Of a stretch of DNA of 32,243 nucleotides, positions 1-8,443 are shown piece after piece. The notes under the pieces were generated by a model. That model was not told where the DNA came from. It did not search any database and saw only the letters and a program-made list of their open reading frames with translations. Location: the NCBI RefSeq assembly GCF_000600335.2, contig NZ_KK088587.1:1-32243 (forward strand), read 5' to 3'. A program made the translations under genes and the position numbers. Every line of letters begins with the position of its first letter. Within the stretch, counting starts at the first letter, position 1. The DNA comes from Rubellimicrobium mesophilum DSM 19309. Its GTDB lineage: Bacteria > Pseudomonadota > Alphaproteobacteria > Rhodobacterales > Rhodobacteraceae.

Positions 1-54
1 CCGCCCCGCCGTGCCAACCCGGCGGGCGGAGAACGCTCCGACTCGGGGTCCACG

Positions 55-102
55 CCCCCTGTCCCTCCACGCCCGGACTCCGCCGGGCCAAGGGACAGGG
101 GG
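55..102. repeat. Nested 12-bp + 6-bp stem-loop
   Basis: A perfect 12-bp inverted repeat (CCCCCTGTCCCT at 55-66, AGGGACAGGGGG at 91-102) encloses a second perfect stem (GCCCGG 71-76, CCGGGC 83-88) with a 6-base loop. GGGG at 45-48 could add pairing with CCCC at 109-112. There is no T-tract on either side, so it does not look like an ordinary intrinsic terminator. Its function is unknown. Confidence 0.6.
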
Positions 103-209
103 TCTAGGCCCCACTTCATCCCGATGTGACGCGCGGGACGCCGAGCCCTCGGACGTCGCGGCTGCCGCGCCTCGCGGCGCGTCGTTCGGCCCTGAAACCT
201 CGGGCAGGT

Positions 210-230
210 CATCGGTCCACTCGACCGATG
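210..230 (-). terminator. Stem-loop downstream of smpB
   Basis: A perfect 8-bp stem (CATCGGTC 210-217, GACCGATG 223-230) with a 5-base loop sits about 45 bases past the smpB stop in the direction of smpB transcription. It lacks a clear U-tract, so it may be an RNA 3'-end stabiliser or a non-canonical terminator. Confidence 0.35.
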
Positions 231-274
231 CCTTGGTCCGCCCTCGACCCCCGGACGACCCGAAGGGCGCGCCC

Positions 275-754
275 CTAGCCCTGATACCCTTGCTTCAGCA
301 GCCGCCCCTTCTGGCGGTTCCAGTCACGCTCCGCCTCGGTCGCGCGCTTGTCGTGGTTCTTCTTGCCCTTGGCGATGCCGAGCTTCAGCTTCACCCGGCC
401 CTTGTCGTCGAAGTACATCGACAGCGGCACGACGGTCATCCCCTCGCGCTGCGTCGCCGACCAGAGCCGCGCCAGCTCCTTGCGCTTCACCAGCAGCTTC
501 CGCCGCCGCTTCGCCTCATGCCCCCAGGTCTTGGCGGGCTCGTAGGGCGCGATATAGGCGTTCGTGAGCCACAGCTCCCCGTTCTCCACGGACGCATAGC
601 TCTCGGCGATGTTCGACTGCCCGGTCCGCAGCGACTTCACCTCCGAGCCCATCAGCACGATCCCCGCCTCGAGGTCGTCCTCGATGGCATAGTCGTACCG
701 GGCACGCCGGTTCTCCGAGATGAGCTTGCGGTTGGGATTCTTCTCTTGGGCCAT
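275..754 (-). CDS. smpB: SsrA-binding protein SmpB
   Basis: SmpB binds tmRNA and delivers it to stalled ribosomes for trans-translation in the cytoplasm. The 159-residue product has the family features in order: an N-terminal [25 protein letters not shown] strand, the GSEVKSLR loop, the AYIAPYE segment, the [12 protein letters not shown] stretch, and a basic C-terminal tail (KGKKNHDKR...[12 protein letters not shown]) that enters the mRNA channel. The length matches the family norm of about 150-160. I chose the ATG at 754 because the longer open frame adds sequence with no family resemblance. The gene is divergent from the glycosylase gene starting at 792, with only about 37 bases between them, so the two promoters must overlap or lie inside the genes. 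No ssrA gene is visible nearby. Confidence 0.95.
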   Translation of the reverse strand: MAQEKNPNRKLISENRRARYDYAIEDDLEAGIVLMGSEVKSLRTGQSNIAESYASVENGELWLTNAYIAPYEPAKTWGHEAKRRRKLLVKRKELARLWSATQREGMTVVPLSMYFDDKGRVKLKLGIAKGKKNHDKRATEAERDWNRQKGRLLKQGYQG

Positions 755-791
755 GGTCCGTCCGAGATAGGTTCTCCCGGCCGCCCTGTCC

Positions 792-1991
792 ATGAGGAGC
801 CCGATGGCCCTGCCGATTCTGCGCAACGACGCCGCGAGACGACTCTTCCTCGCCCGCCATGCCCTCCTCGGCCCCAAGGCCGCGACGCTGCCGGACCTCC
901 TCGAAGCGCTGGGCTTCGTGCAGGTGGATTCGGTCCTGACGCTGGCCCGCGCCCACGACATGATCCTCTGGAGCCGCCGCCCGACCTACCGCCCCGCCGA
1001 CCTGCAATCCCTCGTCCGCGCCCGCGCCGCCTTCGAGCACTGGACCCACGACGCCTCCGTCCTCCCCATCGCCGCCTGGCCGCACTGGCGCCACCGCTTC
1101 CAGCGCGACCGCGCCCGCATGGACCGGCGCTGGGACAACTGGCAGGGTCCCGACTTCCGCGCCCACCTCGACCGCACGCTCCGCCACATCGCCGACAACG
1201 GCGGCACCCTCAGCGGCGACCTCATCGACGGTCCGCGAGGCGAGCCCGGCTGGTGGAACTGGCACCCCGGCAAGGTGGCCCTCGAATACCTCTGGCGCGT
1301 GGGCGAGCTCTCCGTCAGCCACCGCCAGGGCTTCCAGAAGGTCTACGACCTGACCGAGCGAGTCATCCCCGAGGCGCACCGGGCCTCGACGCCTGCGCTG
1401 GACGAAACCATCGACTGGGCCGCCAACGCCGCCCTCGACCGCCTCGGCTTCGCCACGCCCGGAGAGATCGCCGCCTTCTGGGACCTCCTCACCCCGCAGG
1501 AGGCGCAGCAGTGGGCCAAGGACGCTCTCTCGCGCGGCGAGATCGAGGAGATCCAGATGGAGGGCGCCGATGGCAAGCTCCGCCGCAGCTTCGCCCGCCC
1601 CGGCACTCTCGATGAAGCCAGCGCCATCCCCGAGCCCGGCGACCGCCTCCGGCTCCTCTCGCCCTTCGACCCCGCGCTGAGGGACCGCGCCCGCGCCGAA
1701 CGCCTCTTCGGCTTCTTCTACCGGATCGAGATCTACGTCCCCGCGCCCAAGCGCACCTACGGCTACTACGTCTTCCCGGTCCTCGAAGGCACCCGCCTCG
1801 TCGCCCGCACGGAGGTCATCGCCCAGAACGGCACCCTCACGCTCCGCGCCCTCTGGCCCGAGGCCGGCGTCCGTTGGGGCAAGCTCCGCACCCAGCGCCT
1901 CATGTCCGAGCTGGAGCGCGTCGCCCGCCTCGCCGGGGCCACTCGGATCGACCTCGCCCCCAACTGGCTCCGTCAGCCGGTCGCGTCCTGA
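792..1991 (+). CDS. YcaQ/AlkX-family DNA glycosylase (HTH_42)
   Basis: The product is 399 aa, of the winged-helix family that includes E. coli YcaQ (AlkX) and Streptomyces AlkZ. These glycosylases excise alkylated bases and unhook interstrand crosslinks. The catalytic-loop motif is Q-V-D at residues 44-46 ([17 protein letters not shown]). This is the Q-phi-D form of the AlkX branch rather than the Q-phi-Q form of AlkZ enzymes. Further family signs are LWSRRPTY just after it and a central [12 protein letters not shown] stretch. The start is either the ATG at 792 or the one at 804; the second begins closer to the conserved region. The 3' end overlaps the convergent puuD gene by 19 bases. It is probably a housekeeping repair enzyme; the substrate cannot be read from the sequence. 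Confidence 0.85.
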   Translation: MRSPMALPILRNDAARRLFLARHALLGPKAATLPDLLEALGFVQVDSVLTLARAHDMILWSRRPTYRPADLQSLVRARAAFEHWTHDASVLPIAAWPHWRHRFQRDRARMDRRWDNWQGPDFRAHLDRTLRHIADNGGTLSGDLIDGPRGEPGWWNWHPGKVALEYLWRVGELSVSHRQGFQKVYDLTERVIPEAHRASTPALDETIDWAANAALDRLGFATPGEIAAFWDLLTPQEAQQWAKDALSRGEIEEIQMEGADGKLRRSFARPGTLDEASAIPEPGDRLRLLSPFDPALRDRARAERLFGFFYRIEIYVPAPKRTYGYYVFPVLEGTRLVARTEVIAQNGTLTLRALWPEAGVRWGKLRTQRLMSELERVARLAGATRIDLAPNWLRQPVAS

Positions 1992-3241
1992 TACCAGGCC
2001 CGGATCGCCGCCCGCTCCTCCTCGGTCACCTCCGACAGGTTCCCCGGCGGCATCGCATGGCTCGCCCCGGCCTGCAGGTAGACGTCCCGCGCGCGGTTGG
2101 CGATCTGCGCCCCGGTCTCGAACATCACGCCCTTGGGCGGCCAATGGAGCCCCGGCCAGACCGGCTCCGCCGCGTGGCACATCGAGCAGCGCCCCTGCAC
2201 GATCCGGTGCACCTCCTCGAAGCCCGCCGCCTGCGCGAACCGCTCCGCCCCCGGCGCCAGCAGCTCCGCCTCGGCCTCCTGCTCGTCCGAGTAGCCGAAG
2301 GCCCTCGGCGAGGAGAGCCAGACGATCAGGAGGAAGATCACCGCCGTGGCGAACCAGGTCCAGTGCGGCCGCCCCTTCCGCGCGTGCACCGTGTTGAACC
2401 AGTGCCTGATCGTCACCCCCATCAGGAACACGAGGGACGCCACGGCCCAGGTGTTCGCCCCGGCGAAGGCCAGCGGATAGTGGTTCGACAGCATCAGGAA
2501 GATTACGGGGAGCGTCAGGTAGTTGTTGTGGGTGCTGCGCTGCTTGGCGATCTTGCCGTATTTCGGGTCCGGCTTCCGCCCCGCGATCAGGTCCGCGACG
2601 ACGACCTTCTGGTTGGGGATGATCGTGAAGAACACGTTCCCCGACATGACCGTGGCCGTGAAGGCCCCGAGGTGCAGCAGCGCCGCCCGCCCCGAGAAGA
2701 CGTGCGTGTAGAACAGGCTCATCAGCACGATGATCCCGAACAGCGCCACCATGAGCCGCACCGGCTCGTCCCCGAAGCGGCTCCGGCAGAGCCGGTCGTA
2801 GAGCACCCAGCCCAAGGCCAGCGACGCCGCCGACAGGACCGCCGCCTGCAGCCCCGAGGGGACCTCGATGTGCCCCAGGTGCAGCGGCGGGAAGCCGTAG
2901 ACCCTCGGGTCGATCAGGTAGAGCTCGCCCCCGAGCCAGTAGACCAGCACGAGCATGGTGAAGCCCGAGAGCCAGGTCGAGTAGCTCTCCCACTTGAACC
3001 AGACGAGGTCCCCCGGCATCCGCTCCGGCGCCACGAGGTATTTCTGGATGTGGTAGAAGCCGCCGCCGTGGACCTGCCACTCCTCCCCATCCGCGCCCGA
3101 GGCGAGGTTGCGGTCCCGGTGGAGCCCGAGGTCCAGCGCGATGAAGTAGAAGCTCGACCCGATCCAGGCGATCGCGGTGATGACATGGACCCAGCGGACC
3201 GCGAACTCGGCCCAGTGCCACAGGACGGCGGCGTCGTACAT
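1973..3241 (-). CDS. puuD: Membrane urate hydroxylase PuuD with cytochrome c domain
   Basis: PuuD oxidises urate to 5-hydroxyisourate at the membrane and is unrelated to soluble uricases. The 422-aa product begins with a multi-helix membrane part (about residues 10-310), containing the family stretches VHVITAIAWIGSSFYFI and GGGFYHIQKY. It ends in a cytochrome c domain of about 80 residues. The haem motif is C352-S-M-C355-H356, and M397 in HAMPPGN is the likely axial ligand, so electrons can pass to the respiratory chain. The next upstream gene ends one base before this ATG, so puuD is probably read from an upstream promoter. Its ribosome-binding site would lie inside the low-G+C neighbour and looks weak. 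Identification is strong because the membrane domain and haem domain occur together beside uraH. Confidence 0.93.
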   Translation of the reverse strand: MYDAAVLWHWAEFAVRWVHVITAIAWIGSSFYFIALDLGLHRDRNLASGADGEEWQVHGGGFYHIQKYLVAPERMPGDLVWFKWESYSTWLSGFTMLVLVYWLGGELYLIDPRVYGFPPLHLGHIEVPSGLQAAVLSAASLALGWVLYDRLCRSRFGDEPVRLMVALFGIIVLMSLFYTHVFSGRAALLHLGAFTATVMSGNVFFTIIPNQKVVVADLIAGRKPDPKYGKIAKQRSTHNNYLTLPVIFLMLSNHYPLAFAGANTWAVASLVFLMGVTIRHWFNTVHARKGRPHWTWFATAVIFLLIVWLSSPRAFGYSDEQEAEAELLAPGAERFAQAAGFEEVHRIVQGRCSMCHAAEPVWPGLHWPPKGVMFETGAQIANRARDVYLQAGASHAMPPGNLSEVTEEERAAIRAWYQDATG

Positions 3242-3242
3242 C

Positions 3243-3653
3243 TTATGAACCTATAGATTTGGTGAAGCCACCCAGAAGGCCCCCAAAGAAGTCTCCAATC
3301 TGTGAGAGGTTTCTCTGGTCTTTGGCTACTTGGGTCACGGCCGCGCTTAATTTCATGTTGCCATCAGTCCCTGTGAAGCTCTGCCCGAGGAGGGCAAAGC
3401 CTTTTGAAGTTATTACAGGTCTAATTAGGAGGCTGTGACCTCGATCTAAGGGTTTCACATATTCGGCGCATCGAATGACACCTTCGTCGATCAGCCACTG
3501 ACCGCAGTCATCAAAGAAAGGGCGGAATTCCTCATCAAGAGCCAAGTCGTCAAACTTTAAGCCTGACCATTGGATGCCAGTTTCGATCAACACCTGCAGG
3601 ATGGAGGCGATAACTATCTCACTTTTCTGAAGGTTCGTTAGCTGAGTTGCCAT
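3243..3653 (-). CDS. Unknown 136-aa protein, low-G+C gene inside the urate operon
   Basis: I do not recognise this family. Three 60-base lines counted by hand give 28-31 G+C (about half), against 39 of 60 in a line just downstream and more elsewhere. Codons such as ATA, TTA, AAA and GTT also set it apart. The middle (FFDDCGQWLIDEGVIR ... VITSKGFALLGQ) has the look of a small winged-helix fold. The last 20 residues (IGDFFGGLLGGFTKS) are glycine-rich and amphipathic, suggesting a membrane or partner contact. It has a good ribosome-binding site (GGGGGAG, 7 bases before the ATG at 3653). It fits between uraH (2-base gap) and puuD (1-base gap), so it is probably co-transcribed with both. Recent acquisition is an inference from composition. 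Confidence 0.75.
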   Translation of the reverse strand: MATQLTNLQKSEIVIASILQVLIETGIQWSGLKFDDLALDEEFRPFFDDCGQWLIDEGVIRCAEYVKPLDRGHSLLIRPVITSKGFALLGQSFTGTDGNMKLSAAVTQVAKDQRNLSQIGDFFGGLLGGFTKSIGS

Positions 3654-3655
3654 CG

Positions 3656-4009
3656 TCAGCTCCCCCGGTAGGTCGAATACCCGAAGGGCGACAGCAGCAG
3701 CGGCACATGGTAGTGACCCGCCTCCATCCCGAAGCGGATCGGAACCTCGTCGAGAAACGGAGGCCGCGTCAGCGCCGCGCCGCTCCCCTGCAGGTAGTCG
3801 CCCGCCCGGAAGGTGAGCTCGTAGAGCCCCGGCGCGAACCTTTCCCTCGGCAGGATCGGCCCGTCCGTCCGACCGTCCGCGTTCGTCACCATCTCCGCGA
3901 GCCGTTCACGCCTATCCCCGTCCAGCCGGTCCAGCGTGATCCGCAGCCCCTCCGCCGGCACCCCCAGCGCGGTGTCGAGCACGTGCGTCGTCAGGAATCC
4001 CTCGGCCAT
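3656..4009 (-). CDS. uraH: 5-hydroxyisourate hydrolase
   Basis: This enzyme hydrolyses 5-hydroxyisourate, the PuuD product, to OHCU in the cytoplasm. The 117-aa protein is a transthyretin-related HIUase and carries the diagnostic C-terminal YRGS tetrapeptide (residues 114-117), which true transthyretins lack. The catalytic set is present: H9 in TTHVLDT, R47 in ADGRTDG, and H99/H101 in [11 protein letters not shown]. The length matches the family. The C-terminus is intact even though a foreign-looking gene starts two bases after its stop. It is divergent from puuE-uraD across a 94-base gap that should hold both promoters. Confidence 0.95.
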   Translation of the reverse strand: MAEGFLTTHVLDTALGVPAEGLRITLDRLDGDRRERLAEMVTNADGRTDGPILPRERFAPGLYELTFRAGDYLQGSGAALTRPPFLDEVPIRFGMEAGHYHVPLLLSPFGYSTYRGS

Positions 4010-4053
4010 CCTCGTCCTCCCTATGCTTCCATGTCAGCCGGAGGGCAGGCCGC

Positions 4054-4083
4054 TTGCAACCCCGCCCGGCCCCGGCCTACTCA
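4054..4083 (+). promoter_or_regulatory. Possible promoter for puuE-uraD
   Basis: TTGCAA (4054-4059) is followed after 18 bases by TACTCA (4078-4083), about 20 bases before the puuE ATG. The -10 match is poor, so this is only a candidate in the uraH/puuE divergent gap. No clear operator palindrome is visible. Confidence 0.25.
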
Positions 4084-4103
4084 TCGGGCAAGAGGAGTCG
4101 AAG

Positions 4104-5506
4104 ATGCCCGACCGTTACCCCCGCAACATGCGCGGCCATGGCGCCACGCCGCCCGACGCGCAATGGCCCGACGGCGCCCGCGTCGCCGTCTCCCTGGTCC
4201 TCAACTACGAGGAGGGGGCGAGAACTGCGTCCTCCACGGCGACGCCGCCTCGGAGGCCTTCCTGAGCGACATCGCCGGGGCCGCGATGTGGCCGGGCCTG
4301 CGCCACTGGAACATGGAGTCGATCTACGAATACGGCGCCCGCGCCGGCTTCTGGCGGCTCCACCGGCTGATGCGCGACCTGCCCGTGACGATCTACGGCG
4401 TCGCCACCGCGCTGGCGCGGAGCCCCGAGCAGGTCGCCGCCATGAAGGCCGCCGGCTGGGAGATCGCCTCCCACGGCCTGAAATGGGTCGAGCACAAGGA
4501 CATGCCCGAGGAGGTGGAGCGCGCCCAGATCGCCGAGGCCATCCGCCTTCACACGGAGGTGGTCGGAGAGCCCCCGCGCGGCTGGTACACCGGCCGCTGC
4601 AGCGCCAACACCGTCCGCCTGACGGCGGAGACCGGCCAGCTCGACTGGATCAGCGACACCTACGACGACGACCTGCCCTACTGGATCGAGGCCGGGGAGC
4701 GCGACCAGCTCGTGATCCCCTACACGCTCGAGGCCAACGACATGCGCTTCGCGGTCGCCCCCGGCTGGGTCACGGGCCGCGACTTCGGCGACTACCTCTG
4801 CGACACCTTCGACGTGCTGCACGAGGAGGGGGGCCGGATGTTCTCGGTGGGCCTCCATTGCCGCCTCGTCGGCCGCCCCGGCAAGGCGGCGGGCCTCCGG
4901 CAGTTCCTCAAGCACGCCCAGCAGAAGGGTGGTGCCTGGTTCGCCACCCGGGGCCAGATCGCCGCCCACTGGCGCGCCGTGAACCCCCCGCCGCCCCGGC
5001 ACGAGCGCCCCTCCGAGATGCACCGCAAGGCCTTCGTCGCGGCTTTCGGCGGCATCGTCGAGCACTCCCCCTGGGTCGCCGACCGCGCCTGGAGCCTGGA
5101 GCTCGGCCCCGCCCACGACAGCGCCACCGGCCTCGCCAACGCCCTGGCCCGCGTCCTCCGCACCGCCTCGCGCGAGGAGCAACTCGGCGTCCTGCGCGCC
5201 CACCCCGACCTCGCCGGCAAGCTCGCGGCGGCCAAGCGCCTCACCGCCGACTCCACCTCCGAGCAGGCGAGCGCCGGCCTCGACGATCTCACCGAGGAGG
5301 AGGTCGAACGGTTCACGGTGCTGAACAACGCCTACATGGACCGCCACGGCTTCCCCTTCATCATCGCGGTGCGGGACAACACCAAGGCCTCGATCCTGAG
5401 CGCCTTCGAGCGCCGCACCGCCAACGACTCCGAGACCGAGTTCGCCGAGGCGCTCCGCCAGGTCGAGCGCATCGCCGAGCTTCGCCTGAAAGCGGTCCTG
5501 CCATGA
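4104..5506 (+). pseudogene. puuE: Allantoinase PuuE / OHCU decarboxylase fusion, broken by a one-base frameshift
   Basis: The intact fusion would convert OHCU to S-allantoin (C-terminal UraD part) and allantoin to allantoate (N-terminal PuuE, a metal-independent polysaccharide-deacetylase fold). Reading starts at the ATG at 4104 after AGGAG (4093-4097) and gives MPDRYPRNMRGHG...LVLNYEEG. The frame is then lost. The G-run at 4214-4218 has five G where six would restore NYEEGGENCVLHGD and an uninterrupted 467-aa protein. Downstream landmarks are ASHGLKWVEH, a UraD domain from about residue 306, RAHPDLAGKLA, and FPFIIAVRDNTK. The stop overlaps the next ATG (ATGA at 5503). Everything else is conserved, so a sequencing or assembly indel is more likely than true loss. 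Confidence 0.9.
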
Positions 5507-6312
5507 CCTACGCCTTCCCGCCCGGCGGCCTTCCCGACCAGACGGAGGACGCCGCCGGCAACCGCGCTGTCTTCACCACCGCCTACGCCTTCATCCCGGC
5601 CGCCGTGCAGCGCGACATCGTGACGAGCTACTTCCCCGGCTGGACCGACACCCGCGCCTGGATCCTCGCGCGCCCGCTCTCGGGCTTCGCCGAGACTTTC
5701 GCTCAGTACGCGATGGAGGTCGCCCCTGGCGGCGGCAGCGACGCGCCCGAGCCCGATCCCGGCGCCGAGGGCGTGATCCTCGTGGCCGACGGCACCGGCC
5801 TCCTCCACCTGGGCGACACAACGCACGAGCTACGCCCCGGCAGCTACGCCTACCTGCCGCCCTCCTCGGGCTGGAGCCTCCGCGCCACCTCGCTCCTGCG
5901 GTTCCACTGGATCAGGCGCCGCTATCTGCCCGCCCGGGGCGTCGCGCTGCCCGAGCCCTTCGTGACCTCGGACCCGGAGACGCCGGTCCGCTGGATGCCC
6001 AACACCGACCTCTGGGGCACGACCCGCTTCGTGGACCCCGAGGACCTGCGCCACGACATGCACGTCAACATCGTGACCTTCCAGCCGGGGGGCCTCATCC
6101 CCTTCGCCGAGACGCACGTCATGGAGCACGGCCTCTACGTGCTGGAAGGCACCGCCCGCTACCTTCTCAACACCGACTGGGTGGAGGTCGGCCCCGGCGA
6201 CTTCATGTGGCTCCGCGCCTTCTGCCCGCAGGCCTGCGTCGCGACGGGGGAGGGGCGGTTCCGCTACCTTCTCTACAAGGACGTGAACCGCCACCCGGCG
6301 CTGACGCTGTGA
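5503..6312 (+). CDS. allE: (S)-ureidoglycine aminohydrolase, bicupin (AllE/UGHY family)
   Basis: The enzyme releases ammonia from (S)-ureidoglycine to give (S)-ureidoglycolate, the step before AllA. The 269-aa protein is a double cupin. The C-terminal cupin has the metal-binding set seen in plant UGHY enzymes: E203, H205 and H209 in FAETHVMEHG, and Q243 in CPQACV. The N-terminal cupin (about residues 60-130) lacks that set. Members are often labelled bifunctional allantoicase/ureidoglycine aminohydrolase, but I see no allantoicase domain. Allantoate breakdown must therefore be encoded elsewhere, or the label is loose. The start overlaps the puuE-uraD stop by 4 bases, which implies translational coupling. 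Confidence 0.88.
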   Translation: MTYAFPPGGLPDQTEDAAGNRAVFTTAYAFIPAAVQRDIVTSYFPGWTDTRAWILARPLSGFAETFAQYAMEVAPGGGSDAPEPDPGAEGVILVADGTGLLHLGDTTHELRPGSYAYLPPSSGWSLRATSLLRFHWIRRRYLPARGVALPEPFVTSDPETPVRWMPNTDLWGTTRFVDPEDLRHDMHVNIVTFQPGGLIPFAETHVMEHGLYVLEGTARYLLNTDWVEVGPGDFMWLRAFCPQACVATGEGRFRYLLYKDVNRHPALTL

Positions 6313-6317
6313 CCACC

Positions 6318-6806
6318 ATGGATATCCATGCCGAACCCCTGACCCCCACCGCCTTCTCCCCCTTCGGCGACGTGCTGGAGGCCGAGGGCGCCCCCGACCG
6401 GCTCATCAACCAGGGCCTCTGCGGCCGCTTCCACGACCGGGCGCGGCTCGACTTCGGCGGGGGCCGGGCCGGGATCAGCGTCTTCAGGGCCGAGCCCCGG
6501 GCGCTGCCCTACATGCTGGACTTGGTGGAGCGGCACCCGCTCGGCTCCCAGGCCTTCCTGCCCATGAGCCTCGACCCCTTCCTGGTGATCGTCGCCGAGG
6601 GGCAGGACCCCACCCCCGGCCGCATCCGCGCCTTCCTGACGAGGCCGGGGCAGGGGATCAACCTCCTGCGGAACTGCTGGCATGGGGTCCTGACCCCGCT
6701 CCACGCCCCCGGACTCTTCGCCGTGGTGGACCGGATCGGGGAGGGTCAGAACCTCGAGGAATACTGGCTCCCCGAGCCCCTGACCGTCTACGGCAGCGCC
6801 GGGTAG
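6318..6806 (+). CDS. allA: Ureidoglycolate lyase
   Basis: AllA cleaves (S)-ureidoglycolate to glyoxylate and urea, the last step of this island. Starting from the ATG at 6318 the product is 162 aa, close to the 160 aa of E. coli AllA. A GTG at 6309 in the same frame overlaps the allE stop (GTGA) and is an alternative start adding three residues. Family features are the N-terminal PLTPTAFSPFGDVLE, ERHPLGSQAFLPM with the conserved His, and GQGINLLRNCWHGVLTPL near the C-terminus. The gene ends tail-to-tail with map, overlapping it by 19 bases, so neither has a separate terminator there. Confidence 0.93.
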   Translation: MDIHAEPLTPTAFSPFGDVLEAEGAPDRLINQGLCGRFHDRARLDFGGGRAGISVFRAEPRALPYMLDLVERHPLGSQAFLPMSLDPFLVIVAEGQDPTPGRIRAFLTRPGQGINLLRNCWHGVLTPLHAPGLFAVVDRIGEGQNLEEYWLPEPLTVYGSAG

Positions 6807-7597
6807 AAGAGCCCCTTGGACGAGGTGGTGAAGATCTCCGCCCCCTCCGAGGTGATCCCGACCGAATGCTCGAACTGCGCCGAGAGCGACTTGTCCCGCG
6901 TCACGGCGGTCCAGTCGTCGCTCAGCACCTTGGTCTCGGGCCGGCCGAGATTCACCATGGGCTCGATGGTGAAGAACATCCCCTCCTCGAGCCGCGGCCC
7001 CGTCCCGGGCCGCCCGTAGTGGAGCACGTTCGGCGGGGCGTGGAACACCCGGCCGAGCCCGTGGCCGCAGAAGTCGCGCACCACGCTCATGCGGTTGGCC
7101 TCCACGTGGCTCTGGATCGCCGCGCCAATGTCGCCGAAGGTGGCGCCAGGCCTGGCGGCCTCGATCCCCAGCATCAGCGCGTCGTGCGTGACCTGGATCA
7201 GCCGCTCGGCCTTCCGGTTGGGCGTGCCCGCGACGTACATCCGCGAGGTGTCGCCATACCAGCCGTCCACGATCACCGTCACGTCGACGTTCAGGATGTC
7301 GCCGTCCTTGAGGACCTTGTCCCCCGGGATGCCGTGGCAGACGACATGGTTCACGCTGATGCAGGAGGCGTGCTGGTAGCCCTTGTAGCCGATGGTGGCC
7401 GAGACCACCCCGCGCGCCTGGATCATCTCGGTGATGATGCGGTCGAGCTCGCCCGTGGTCTGGCCGGGAAAGACATGGGGGCCCATCTCGTCCAGGATCT
7501 CGGCCGCGACGCGGCCGGCCACGCGCATCCCCTCGTAGTCCGAGGCCTCGTGGATGCGGATGCCGTCCCGCGTGAGCCTGCCCCTGCGTTCGTCCAC
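6788..7597 (-). CDS. map: Type I methionine aminopeptidase
   Basis: This cytoplasmic metalloprotease removes the initiator methionine. The 269-aa protein has the pita-bread fold ligands in order: the two Asp of NVDVTVIVDGWYGDTSRMY, His in CGHGLGRVFHAPP, Glu in FTIEPMV and Glu in AQFEHSVGIT. The start is a GTG at 7597, preceded by AAAGGA. The longer open frame upstream is not homologous, and the family begins with this DERRGRLTRDGIRIHE-type segment. Length and motifs are normal for type I enzymes without an N-terminal zinc extension. It is divergent from the CinA-like gene with a gap of about 120 bases. Confidence 0.95.
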   Translation of the reverse strand: MDERRGRLTRDGIRIHEASDYEGMRVAGRVAAEILDEMGPHVFPGQTTGELDRIITEMIQARGVVSATIGYKGYQHASCISVNHVVCHGIPGDKVLKDGDILNVDVTVIVDGWYGDTSRMYVAGTPNRKAERLIQVTHDALMLGIEAARPGATFGDIGAAIQSHVEANRMSVVRDFCGHGLGRVFHAPPNVLHYGRPGTGPRLEEGMFFTIEPMVNLGRPETKVLSDDWTAVTRDKSLSAQFEHSVGITSEGAEIFTTSSKGLFYPALP

Positions 7598-7720
7598 TCG
7601 TCCGTCCTTTCGCTGACTCTTGGAAAATAGGCCATGCCGCGTCCGGGTTCCAGCGGGCAAGGCTGGAAGGCCCGGGGGCGCCCGCCTATACCTGAGTCCC
7701 GAGAGCAGCGCGAGGCCCCC

Positions 7721-8443
7721 ATGCCCAATCCCACGGCCGCCATCCTCGTCATCGGGGACGAGATCCTCTCGGGCCGCACCCGCGATTCGAACATGCACTT
7801 CCTGGCGCAGGAGCTGGCGCGCGTCGGCATCGACCTGCGGGAGGCCCGCGTCGTCGGCGACCGGCCCGAGGCCATCGTCGGGGCCGTCCGGGCGCTGTCG
7901 GGGACCCACGATCACGTCTTCACGAGCGGCGGGATCGGTCCCACCCACGACGACATCACGGCCGACGCGGTGGCCGAGGCGATGAGGGTGCCGCTCTCGG
8001 TCCGGGACGATGCCCGCGCCGTGCTGCAGGCCCATTACGACCGCCAGGGCGTGGAGATGAACGAGGCGCGCCTGCGGATGGCCCGCGTCCCCGAGGGCGC
8101 CGTCCTGATCGACAACCCCGTCAGCGCCGCCCCCGGCTTCTCGATCGGCAACGTGCACGTCATGGCCGGCGTGCCCCGCATCTTCGAGGCCATGGTCGCG
8201 GGCCTCCTGCCGCGCCTGACCGGGGGGACCCCGCTCCTGTCGCAGAGCTACCGGATCATGCGGGGCGAGGGGGAGATCGCGGGGCCGCTGGCCCGGCTCG
8301 CGGACGATTATCCCGACCTCTCGATGGGTTCCTATCCGTTCCAGAGCGGCGGGGCCTTCGGCGCCAACGTCGTCATCCGAGGGCCGGACGGGGTCCGGGT
8401 GCACGAGGCGATGACCCGCCTGGCCGAACTCTTCCCCGAATGA
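7721..8443 (+). CDS. Molybdopterin-binding / CinA N-terminal-like protein
   Basis: The 240-aa protein has the MoaB/Mog-type fold found at the N-terminus of CinA. The conserved stretches are LVIGDEILSGRTRDSN near the start and FTSGGIGPTHDDITADAVAEAM around residue 70. It has no C-terminal nicotinamide-nucleotide amidase domain, so it is the stand-alone form often annotated as competence/damage-inducible protein A. Its role is poorly defined: CinA-type proteins can have ADP-ribose pyrophosphatase activity, which cannot be concluded here. The stop overlaps the ATG of the OmpA-like gene (ATGA at 8440), so the two are probably translated together. Confidence 0.85.
   Translation: MPNPTAAILVIGDEILSGRTRDSNMHFLAQELARVGIDLREARVVGDRPEAIVGAVRALSGTHDHVFTSGGIGPTHDDITADAVAEAMRVPLSVRDDARAVLQAHYDRQGVEMNEARLRMARVPEGAVLIDNPVSAAPGFSIGNVHVMAGVPRIFEAMVAGLLPRLTGGTPLLSQSYRIMRGEGEIAGPLARLADDYPDLSMGSYPFQSGGAFGANVVIRGPDGVRVHEAMTRLAELFPE

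Larger units (their letters stand above)
1..274. other. Non-coding left edge with two stem-loops
   Basis: No convincing gene is visible; the open frames here read as low-complexity Arg/Pro/Gly-rich shadow translations. The stretch lies downstream of smpB and contains a nested stem-loop at 55-102, an 8-bp stem-loop at 210-230 and a 10-bp palindrome (GGGCGCGCCC, 265-274) touching the smpB stop codon. A tmRNA gene beside smpB was looked for and not recognised. Confidence 0.5.

Noticed and set aside
1..274. tmRNA (ssrA) next to smpB
   Set aside because: No tRNA-like ends, CCA-type 3' end or tag-peptide reading frame was recognised.
516..3221. 901-codon open frame on the minus strand
   Set aside because: It runs antisense to the glycosylase gene and out of frame with puuD and smpB, and is a Gly/Ala/Arg-rich shadow typical of high G+C.
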